A stretch of 64,000 nt of DNA from JBCCEJ01 sp039030335. Its GTDB lineage: Bacteria; Pseudomonadota; Gammaproteobacteria; HK1. The notes beneath the pieces are model-generated. The model was not told the origin of the DNA. It was given only the letters and a program-made list of their open reading frames with translations, and made no database searches. Position numbers and translations under genes: made by a program. Shown piece after piece: positions 25,187 to 32,151 of this stretch. Numbering within the stretch: position 1 is the first letter of the stretch; each line of letters begins with the position of its first letter. The stretch covers positions 61,822-125,821 of the forward strand of contig JBCCEJ010000006.1 in NCBI GenBank assembly GCA_039030335.1, written 5' to 3'.

Positions 25187-26236
25187 TTATGCGCCTCGTT
25201 GCGACTTACCGCTTACCCGCTCATCGCGCCAGTCGCGTACGTTCGACTGCACGCACTCGACCCGCTCCAAAGCACGTATGAATAAGTCGGGTGTAGCCTT
25301 TGCGGTATAGGTACCCTGGCTCAGTTCGCGCCGCCAGTGACGAGCACCATCCACACCGTGGAAGAGGCCGAGCAGGGGTTTCATGAGCGGGGGCAGCGGG
25401 ACGCCTTTTGCGAAGGCGTCGCGCGCGTAGGCGTGGTAGGCGCGAACCACCTCGGCGCGGTCCGGTGGCGCGCCCGGCGCACCGTGCACGCGTCCATCCG
25501 CCTCGGCCAGCAGATAGGGTGAGGCGTAGGCGGCCCGGCCGATCATCGCCGCGCCTACCCTGTCGATATGCGCCGCAGCCTCGGCAAGAGAGGCGATTCC
25601 ACCGTTCAGCACGAACCCGAGTTCCGGGTAGTCTTCACACAGGCGATCCACCACGTCGTATCGCAGTGGCGGGATCTCGCGGTTCTCCCGTGGGCTCAGC
25701 CCGTTCAGCCAGGCTTTACGTGCGTGGATGATGAAGGTCTGGCAGCCGGCGGCGGCGACCGTCTCGATAAAGTGGCGGAGCCTCGAGTAGCTGTCGAGGT
25801 CATCGATGCCGATGCGCGTTTTGACTGTCACGGGCACGTCGCTGTCGGTGCGCATCGCGGCCACGCAGCGCGCCACGAGGTCAGGCTCGGCCATCAGCGC
25901 AGCCCCAAAGCAGCCGGCCTTGACGCGCGGGCTCGGGCATCCGACGTTCATGTTGATTTCGTCGTAGCCCGCGCGGTTCCCGAGAGCGGCTGACTGCGCC
26001 ATGGCGCCCGGCTCATTACCGCCCAGCTGCAGCGCGACCGGTTGCTCTTGCGGGGCGCGCGCGAGATGCCGGGCAGCGTCACCGTGCAACAGTGCACCCG
26101 TACTCACCATCTCGGTGTAGAGGAGGGTACGCCGGCTGATCAGACGCATGAGATAGCGTGCATGCCGGTCGGTACAGGCCATCATCGGCGCGACGCTCAA
26201 CCGTCTCGCGACGGTGAGCGTGATCGGTTCGGCCAT
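25187..26236 (-). CDS. dusA: tRNA-dihydrouridine(20/20a) synthase
   Basis: 349 residues. LSVAPMMACTDRHARYLMRL, QLGGNEPGAMAQSAALG, NVGCPSPRVKAGCFGAALM with the catalytic Cys, and IIHARKAWLNGLSPRENR are DusA-specific. It reduces uridines in the tRNA D-loop using FMN and NADPH. The start at MAEPITLTV is preferred over two upstream Met codons. It forms a probable operon with the DUF1801 gene. Confidence 0.93.
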   Translation of the reverse strand: MAEPITLTVARRLSVAPMMACTDRHARYLMRLISRRTLLYTEMVSTGALLHGDAARHLARAPQEQPVALQLGGNEPGAMAQSAALGNRAGYDEINMNVGCPSPRVKAGCFGAALMAEPDLVARCVAAMRTDSDVPVTVKTRIGIDDLDSYSRLRHFIETVAAAGCQTFIIHARKAWLNGLSPRENREIPPLRYDVVDRLCEDYPELGFVLNGGIASLAEAAAHIDRVGAAMIGRAAYASPYLLAEADGRVHGAPGAPPDRAEVVRAYHAYARDAFAKGVPLPPLMKPLLGLFHGVDGARHWRRELSQGTYTAKATPDLFIRALERVECVQSNVRDWRDERVSGKSQRGA

Positions 26237-26478
26237 ATCGCTAACCGGCGAGAGCGCTGCCGAAGTTGAGGTCGCGGATCGCATGACTCGATCTTGGGCG
26301 GGGTCGCGCACCGGATCAACCAGGTGTCACGGGCAGTGATGCGCATCTGAGCGGGCGGTCAGGCTGGTACTCGACGGTTGCCGGCCCGGGAACGCACCGG
26401 CTAGGGTTGTGCGCGCCCCGTTGGGGGATTCGGAGATTTATGAGGTTAGCGGCGATCGCCGGATCGCGGGAGCGGTGA

Positions 26479-26844
26479 ATGAACATCGAATCAGTCGAAG
26501 AGCAAGCACTGGTGTTGAGCGACGTCGGCGCCGCCGGATTACGCGTCCCCGAGAATGTTTCATTGGATTCGATTCAACTGCTGGCTGCCGCGGTTGCCAG
26601 CTGCACCTGGACGACGCTCGCCACCTACGGTGAACGCTTCGGCGCCGGTGCAAACGACATCCGCATTGCGGTGCGCTGGTCACTGGCCGACCAGCCAAAG
26701 CGCGTCGCGCGGATGGATCTGGACGTCACGTGGCCGTCGTTGCCGGCGTCCCGGCTCGATGCGGCGACGCGGGCGGCGCGCTACTGCACGCTTCACGCCA
26801 CGCTCACTCACGGCGCCGAAGTGGAAACTTTCGTAGATCAGTAG
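26479..26844 (+). CDS. OsmC-like protein
   Basis: 121 residues, on the short side for the OsmC/Ohr fold. SIQLLAAAVASCTWTTLATY carries one conserved cysteine (C42), and AATRAARYCTLHATLTHGAE carries the second (C103), at the positions of the redox pair in OsmC-type organic-hydroperoxide reductases. The N-terminal strands are reduced. It may reduce hydroperoxides, but the shortened N-terminus leaves this uncertain. It is monocistronic between the dusA promoter region and a convergent gene. Confidence 0.75.
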   Translation: MNIESVEEQALVLSDVGAAGLRVPENVSLDSIQLLAAAVASCTWTTLATYGERFGAGANDIRIAVRWSLADQPKRVARMDLDVTWPSLPASRLDAATRAARYCTLHATLTHGAEVETFVDQ

Positions 26845-26927
26845 GCAGCGGCTGGCCCGATTGGCAAGGCCGGTCTGGTCAGCGGCGTCGCCAGAGCAAC
26901 TGCAGATGGCTGGCCGCTCTGGTCACG

Positions 26928-27371
26928 TCAACCGTCGGTGCCGGTCATCGATACCGGCGCAGTGCGGAGTTTGTCGAGTGCGTCTCTGCAGTGTTCGACG
27001 ATAGTCAGGTAGAGATCCCGCATCGTTTGCTTGTGAGCTGACGGGTGGCTCTCCAGGGCGTCGGCCTTACGCTGAAACAGGGAGATCTGTTTCAGGAGCT
27101 CGGTTTCGTTGTTAAACGGATCGAGGCGTTCGTCGTTTCGATTCGACATGTATTCACAGACTCCGGATTGGCTGGTTGGGCGGCTGCGTCGCGCGGAGCG
27201 CGACATCGGACTGGGTTGCCCGTGGCGCCAGGCTTCGTAGTAGAGCGTGACGGCGAGTTTCCTGTAGAGACCCACCAGGGCCTGGTCGTAGCCGGTCGTG
27301 GCCGATGACAATTCCGCGGCCCGGCGTGCGAAGGAATCTGCCTGCTGAATCAGGAACTGACCGTTTCCCAT
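26928..27371 (-). CDS. Hypothetical protein, 147 aa
   Basis: Not recognised. From MGNGQFLIQQADSFARRAAE the product has two helical regions. One is LVGLYRKLAVTLYYEAWRHG; the other is FNNETELLKQISLFQRKADA followed by MRDLYLTIVEHCRDALDKLR. A basic, Ser/Arg-rich linker joins them. The two helical segments share an aromatic 'LYxxL..T' pattern and may be an internal repeat. It ends 83 bases from the OsmC-like gene, which converges on it. The frame is open 99 bases further upstream but no good start is seen there. Confidence 0.5.
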   Translation of the reverse strand: MGNGQFLIQQADSFARRAAELSSATTGYDQALVGLYRKLAVTLYYEAWRHGQPSPMSRSARRSRPTSQSGVCEYMSNRNDERLDPFNNETELLKQISLFQRKADALESHPSAHKQTMRDLYLTIVEHCRDALDKLRTAPVSMTGTDG

Positions 27372-27595
27372 GCTGAATGTCTCGTTGGGTCCAGCCCGCG
27401 TGTTGAGAGCGGGACTGCATTTAGCCTGGAGTTGACTTTGCCTCAGCGGGTTGGAAAGGCAGTGTGGCAAATATCACATTTGGGGAGGCAATGCGTCTGA
27501 AACCCTGCATTTTCGGGCTTGCGGAGTGCAACGGAGAGTTGACCGGGCTCGCAGTTTGGGGTTCAGGCGGCCGACCGAAGTGCCGGTGACGGGGC

Positions 27596-28318
27596 TCAGT
27601 CCCGTACGGTTTCCAACATTTGCTGCAGGCGATCGACATCCGAAACGGCGAGCGCCCGGCGTCCTTCGACCGTGCTGCGCTCGACGAGGCCCATTTTCTG
27701 CAATTCGGTCAGTTCGCGGGTCACCCCCTCGCGATGCGTACCGACGCGAGCGGCGATATCGGCGTGTTTGGGGGGCGGAATCAGCATCGCCTGATTGTTG
27801 GCTACACCGGAGAGCCGCGCCAGCCTCAGCAGGTCGACGCGCACCCGTTGCTTGACTGGGAGAACGTTAAAAGAGTGCAGGCGCTCGGACAGTTCCCGGA
27901 CCAGCCCGATCACCCACTCCAACGTGTCGAGGGCAATTTTGGGATGACGGGTCAGCGTGTCGCGGAAGTCCTCGGGGCTTATGAAGGCCAGCCAGCAGTC
28001 CTCCTCGGCCTGAATGGTGGCAGAGCGGCGGGCGCCGTCGATGGCCGAGAGCTCGCCGAACATCTCGCCGGCGGTCTGCGCCCGGAACAACGTGTCCTTG
28101 CCGGTCTTGTCGAGAAACTGCACGCGGACCGTCCCACTGATGATGAAGAACACGTCGCGGGATGGATCTTCCTGGGCGAGGACTAGTTCCCCGGCCCGGT
28201 AGCGTCGGGACTGACATCGGCTGGCGATGCTCTCCCGCTCCTCCAGGGACAGGTCGGCGAAAATTTTGATACCGCTCAGGGACAGGCCGGTGATCGCGGC
28301 CGGCTGTTGCGTCGTCAT
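27596..28318 (-). CDS. Crp/Fnr family transcriptional regulator
   Basis: 240 residues. The cyclic-nucleotide-binding-like domain (about 18-140) has YRAGELVLAQEDPSRDVFFI and GEMFGELSAIDGARRSATIQ. The C-terminal winged helix-turn-helix has KHADIAARVGTHREGVTREL. There is no N-terminal Fnr cysteine cluster, so it is not an oxygen-sensing FNR. GEMFGELSAIDGARRSAT resembles the cAMP-binding phosphate cassette, but the ligand is not certain. It is divergent from an XRE regulator across 433 bases. Confidence 0.9.
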   Translation of the reverse strand: MTTQQPAAITGLSLSGIKIFADLSLEERESIASRCQSRRYRAGELVLAQEDPSRDVFFIISGTVRVQFLDKTGKDTLFRAQTAGEMFGELSAIDGARRSATIQAEEDCWLAFISPEDFRDTLTRHPKIALDTLEWVIGLVRELSERLHSFNVLPVKQRVRVDLLRLARLSGVANNQAMLIPPPKHADIAARVGTHREGVTRELTELQKMGLVERSTVEGRRALAVSDVDRLQQMLETVRD

Positions 28319-28751
28319 GCCTTCTGCCTACGGTGCCCCGAGTCGAGATCAGGGCCCGGTTCGTCTCTTATAGTTGGGTCGCCAGGACGCGGTTCCAGCT
28401 ACTGACGCTGGCCGACGTCCGCCGCGGCGTGGCGGCCGCTGAGTGTGCACCCCGCAGCCGTCGATCGGGCGAGTCTAAACGAGGGCCACGGTGCTGTCAT
28501 GGCACGTGCCTCGCGCGTCGTCGCGCCGGCGGTGACGTCTGACTTTAATTCGTAAACGGACGTGTAATTTTGCGTACGTTTGTGCACAGGGTCTGCTGGG
28601 CGATGCGAACCTATGTTGTACTGCAGCTGCGTCATGCGCTGAGTTCGCATGGCTAAATCATCCTGCAGTGGTGCGCGTGGGGTCGCAGCGCCAGCATGCA
28701 GGGACTGCAACGATGCAGGTCCGACACGTTGGGTGAAAGCGGGGCATAACT
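28319..28751. other. 433-base intergenic region between two divergent regulators
   Basis: No convincing gene is seen. It contains an 8-bp inverted repeat ATGCGAAC (28603-28610) and GTTCGCAT (28643-28650) around a 32-base spacer, and a perfect TGTGCACA palindrome at 28581-28588. These could be operator half-sites or an RNA hairpin. The size is large for this compact sequence, so a small RNA cannot be ruled out. Confidence 0.4.
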
Positions 28752-29093
28752 ATGATTACACTCAAGAAACGCAAGCGCGGCGATGCCGAATCGCTTGGCG
28801 AGCGGCTGCGGAGCCGGCGACGGGAGCTGAGTCTCACTCAGGAACAGCTCGCCGAGCGGGCAGACACGACCCAGGCCGTGATTCAGAAGATCGAAAATGG
28901 GAAGAGCTTGAGACCACGCAAGATCGACAAGATCGCTCTCGCGCTCGACGTCAAGGCCGCCTGGCTGATGTTCGGCAACGATCGCTTCGATGAACTGGAT
29001 CGGGAAGCGGCACAGATCGCAGCTGCGTGGTCGCGACTCGACGAATCGGCGCGGGCCAGCCTGAGGCGCGAGATCCTGCGCCAGGCAGGCTGA
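28752..29093 (+). CDS. XRE-family helix-turn-helix regulator
   Basis: 113 residues. A Lys/Arg-rich start is followed by LGERLRSRRRELSLTQEQLA, ERADTTQAVIQKIENGKSLR and PRKIDKIALALDVKAAWLMF, a complete Cro/CI-type HTH (about 17-75). The remainder, DELDREAAQIAAAWSRLDES, is a helical tail that could dimerise. This short type often controls a nearby gene or itself. Its promoter region is shared with the divergent Crp/Fnr gene. Confidence 0.88.
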   Translation: MITLKKRKRGDAESLGERLRSRRRELSLTQEQLAERADTTQAVIQKIENGKSLRPRKIDKIALALDVKAAWLMFGNDRFDELDREAAQIAAAWSRLDESARASLRREILRQAG

Positions 29094-29208
29094 CGCGGGC
29101 CGCTCTGGCGTCTGTCAGGCAGTGGCGTCCTGCCCTGCCTGGCACCGTGAATCCCCGGTTCGGTAGAATGGAGCGTATGGCTCGAATTCGCCGATGGACC
29201 CCTTTCTG

Positions 29209-29514
29209 ATGGACGACAAGACCCGAATCGAACTCGAGGCGGCTGCATTTCGCACACTCGTCTCGCATCTGCGTGATCGCACTGACGTGCAGAACCTCGA
29301 TCTCATGAACCTGGCTGGCTTTTGCCGTAACTGCCTGTCGAAGTGGTATCGGGCTGCTGCCGAAGAGCAGGGCCTCGAAATGGACTACGAGGCGGCCCGC
29401 GAGATCGTCTACGGCATGCCCTACGGTGAGTGGAAGGACCAGTTCCAGACCGAGGCAACCCCTGAGCAGATCGCCAAAATGCGCGAGGCTACCGCCGGTC
29501 ACGAGGGTCACTGA
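29209..29514 (+). CDS. DUF1244 family protein
   Basis: 101 residues from MDDKTRIELEAAAFRTLVSH. LMNLAGFCRNCLSKWYRAAA carries the conserved CxxC of the family, and YEAAREIVYGMPYGEWKDQF is the second conserved block. The structure of a family member is known, but its function is not. An ATG 15 bases upstream (29194) is an alternative start. It lies 115 bases after the XRE gene on the same strand. Confidence 0.88.
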   Translation: MDDKTRIELEAAAFRTLVSHLRDRTDVQNLDLMNLAGFCRNCLSKWYRAAAEEQGLEMDYEAAREIVYGMPYGEWKDQFQTEATPEQIAKMREATAGHEGH

Positions 29515-29744
29515 CGACACTGTCGTTGGCTCCCCCTGCCAGTGCGATAACCTCATCGGGCAGCCCGTTGCCCGGTTTCGCCACGTTTCGCCCGCCTGCG
29601 CGCCGCCGTAAGTCGTCTCCATGCCAGTCCCGACCCGCACGCTTGTCAGTAAGGCCGGCGCCGCACGTGGGTGATGCGTCATCCGTGCACGCTGCGGATG
29701 AGTGCGCCGACCGCGTTCTGCAGCCTTACGACAGGAGATGAGCA

Positions 29745-30041
29745 ATGGTTGAAGCGCGACATCCGACCGGGTCCCGCGGCAGTGCGACTCCGCGGCCGCT
29801 CGGCGATGACTGGCTGAATTGGGATCCGTTCGATATTCCGAACTACCCGTCCGGCGCCGGATACGAGTTCGAGCACAGTGCGCGGCCGGAGCCCCAGCCG
29901 GTTCGCGTGGATGCCGGAACCGGGGCGTTCAGGCGCGCGGCACGGGCGCGCTCCAACGCGAGTCAGGGCGGACCGCGTAGCGCCGTACGGCCATGGAACC
30001 GTGGCCGCGTTTGGCACCGAAAAAACAATGAGTTGCGCTGA
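29745..30041 (+). CDS. Small hypothetical protein, 98 aa
   Basis: Not recognised. A good ribosome site (AGGAG, 8 bases before ATG) supports translation. The product reads DDWLNWDPFDIPNYPSGAGY in the middle, then a Pro/Arg/Gly-rich, very basic C-terminal half. Low complexity suggests a disordered protein. Some doubt remains because high-GC sequence gives spurious open frames. Confidence 0.4.
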   Translation: MVEARHPTGSRGSATPRPLGDDWLNWDPFDIPNYPSGAGYEFEHSARPEPQPVRVDAGTGAFRRAARARSNASQGGPRSAVRPWNRGRVWHRKNNELR

Positions 30042-30228
30042 TCCCGGTCAACTTGTCGGAATCTGTGTCGGAACATGCCTCAAAGCTGCTTTGCGGGCGT
30101 ATCCGGCCTTGCCTTAGGAACGCTGATCCAGTACCGTGACGGCGCCCTTGAGAAGGGGGGAGCCCTGGCGAGATTCGTGCGTCAGAGCTAAACTATTTGT
30201 GCAGTCGAAATTAATTGGGAATGTGTCG

Positions 30229-31068
30229 ATGAAAACCCTGCGTGCGTTGGTCGCGTTTTGTCTCATTCCGATCATGGCGGGTTGTTCCTCATCCGGACAG
30301 GTAATTGATGGATGGAGCACTTGCGTGGTTGGCGGTGGTGCTGCCGGTGCGGCAGCGGGTGTACTGGTTGAAGGTGGTGTGCCTGGTGCCGTGGTCGGCG
30401 CCGGTCTCGGCATGTTCGCTGGTGCGATTTTGTGCGGTGACTACGACAGCGACGGCGACGGCGTGATCGACGATCACGACAAGTGCCCGAACACCCCGGC
30501 CGGTACGGCAGTGGGTGCGCACGGTTGCCCGCTGGTTATCGATTCGGATAACGACGGCGTGCCGGACAATAAAGACAAGTGCCCGGGAACGCCGCAGGGC
30601 GTGTCCGTAAACGCTGACGGTTGTCCGCTCGACTCGGATAACGACGGTGTGCCGGATTACAAAGACGAGTGCCCGAACACGCCGCCGCAGACCGCAGTCG
30701 ATGCAAAGGGCTGTGCCATCAAGCTGGCCACCCTGTACATCCACTTCGCGTTCGACAGCGACGAAATCATGCTGGACAAGGGTGATACCAGCGAGAGTCT
30801 GGCTACCGCCATCCAGGTCATGAGCGAGCGCCCGGGTGAGCGCGTGCGGATTGTTGGTCATACCGACAGCACGGGTCCGGACGGCTACAACCAGGGCCTC
30901 TCGGAACGTCGTGCAGCGGCTGTTCGTCGGTACCTGACTGACAACGGCGGTGTCGATGCCGGTCGCATGGACGTCGAAGGCCGCGGCGAAGCAGAGCCGA
31001 TCGCTGACAATGGTACGCGTGAAGGCCGTGCTCAGAACCGTCGGGTCGAACTGGAGCTGATGCGCTAA
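30229..31068 (+). CDS. OmpA-family lipoprotein with thrombospondin type 3 calcium repeats
   Basis: 279 residues. The signal peptide ends in a lipobox (IMAGC, Cys18), so it is an outer-membrane lipoprotein. A Gly/Ala-rich segment (VGGGAAGAAAGVLVEGG) resembles a glycine-zipper. Three TSP3-like Ca-binding repeats follow (DSDGDGVIDDHDKCPNTP and two similar). The C-terminal OmpA domain has YIHFAFDSDEIMLDKG, IVGHTDSTGPDGYNQGLSER and GRGEAEPIADNGTREGRAQN, including the Asp/Arg that bind peptidoglycan diaminopimelate. It probably tethers the outer membrane to murein. A terminator follows. Confidence 0.92.
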   Translation: MKTLRALVAFCLIPIMAGCSSSGQVIDGWSTCVVGGGAAGAAAGVLVEGGVPGAVVGAGLGMFAGAILCGDYDSDGDGVIDDHDKCPNTPAGTAVGAHGCPLVIDSDNDGVPDNKDKCPGTPQGVSVNADGCPLDSDNDGVPDYKDECPNTPPQTAVDAKGCAIKLATLYIHFAFDSDEIMLDKGDTSESLATAIQVMSERPGERVRIVGHTDSTGPDGYNQGLSERRAAAVRRYLTDNGGVDAGRMDVEGRGEAEPIADNGTREGRAQNRRVELELMR

Positions 31069-31148
31069 GCAGAGCTCTGGAGCCTCGGGCGGCTACCCCG
31101 GCCGCCCTGGGCGACACAGACTTTTCAGATCCTCCAATCTGAAACTCG

Positions 31149-31180
31149 AAGGCCTCGTTGGAAACAGCGAGGCCTTTTTT
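31149..31180 (+). terminator. Rho-independent terminator after the OmpA-family gene
   Basis: AAGGCCTCG (31149-31157) pairs with CGAGGCCTT (31168-31176) around a 10-base loop and runs into a stretch of six Ts (31175-31180). This is the clearest intrinsic terminator in the window. It is about 80 bases after the stop of the lipoprotein gene. Confidence 0.88.
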
Positions 31181-31495
31181 ATTGACGCCGGTTGAGCAGC
31201 CTCGCTCCGCACCTTGAGTCGAATCAAGGCGGAGAGGCGCTGGCAGGCGAGCGGAGCGGTTGGCGCGCGGCCTTCATCACGGAGCCTGAAGCTTGTGCAC
31301 CCAGCTCGGGTGTCGCCTGGAGGCGGGGTCGTCCAAGCCCACGTGGGTCGCGCCGTAACGTCTGGTTGCCGCTTACCGGAAATGGTCGCGTCTGCGCCTA
31401 ACCCTGGCTTGTCAGACTACGAAACTCTGAACGCGGCGTTGGTGCCTCAGTCAGACGGCGTCACGGACACCCGGGCGCGCCGGGACATCGCTCGC
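31181..31495. other. Intergenic region, nothing recognised
   Basis: 315 bases from the terminator of the OmpA-family gene to the 3' end of the convergent DUF3307 gene. Open frames here are short, with no ribosome site and no recognisable product. No RNA gene or repeat was seen. Confidence 0.4.
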
Positions 31496-31897
31496 TTATG
31501 CGGCGTGGATGGCGGCGGCCAGTTGCCAGATAATGAAATAGTGGGTCAGGTGGTGCACCAGCTGGTCGAACCCGAAGCAGTTCCAGAAAGACTGCCGGGT
31601 CGGGTCGTTGAAGCGCCCGAGGTAGTGCGCTGCAGACTTGCAGCGGTCCATTACGAAGTGCACGCAGAAATCCACCAGCGCCAACCACCACAGCGTCGGG
31701 TGCACAATCAACACGATGAGCAAAGTGATGCCGGCGTGTACCGCACAATGGGCGGCGAGCGGCAGCACGAAACTCCAGCCGGGCAGTCGCTTGTTCAGCA
31801 TCCAACTGGTCTGCAGCGGAAAGTCCGCTATGAAGTGCTTCAGCTGAAATGTCACGAGCAAGCCGAACACCGCGCCGATTGTCGAGATCGATTCCAT
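31496..31897 (-). CDS. DUF3307 family membrane protein
   Basis: 133 residues. Four hydrophobic segments alternate with conserved motifs: LVTFQLKHFIADFPLQTSWM, LAAHCAVHAGITLLI, LVDFCVHFVMDRCKSA and FGFDQLVHHLTHYFI. The charged His/Asp pattern inside membrane helices is characteristic of DUF3307. No function is established. The ATG at 31897 is preferred to a TTG immediately upstream. Confidence 0.85.
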   Translation of the reverse strand: MESISTIGAVFGLLVTFQLKHFIADFPLQTSWMLNKRLPGWSFVLPLAAHCAVHAGITLLIVLIVHPTLWWLALVDFCVHFVMDRCKSAAHYLGRFNDPTRQSFWNCFGFDQLVHHLTHYFIIWQLAAAIHAA

Positions 31898-31932
31898 CAA
31901 ATGGGGGTTGTTCGTGCAGAGCTTGCTGAGAG

Positions 31933-31960
31933 GACTACGCTTGAACGATCAAGCGTAGTC
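31933..31960. repeat. Perfect 12-bp inverted repeat upstream of the DUF3307 gene
   Basis: GACTACGCTTGA (31933-31944) and TCAAGCGTAGTC (31949-31960) are exact reverse complements with a 4-base loop. It lies between the 3' end of pepN (32152) and the start of the DUF3307 gene (31897), both on the minus strand. It could end pepN transcription, though without a T-run on that strand, or bind a regulator of the DUF3307 gene. Confidence 0.6.
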
Positions 31961-32151
31961 GCTTTGCCTTCATCCGTCTATCCGGCGCCGGGGCTGGCGT
32001 AACGACCGCCTCCAATCCCGCGGCCGCCGCGCCCGTCCGGTGGTTTCAGGCGAGAGACACAGAGCGCCTTGCCCGCGCGATTTCACCGGCCACCCACCTG
32101 GCCGATCAGCCGGCCAACGCCGGTATCACCATCGCGGCCCGACCAGTTCCG

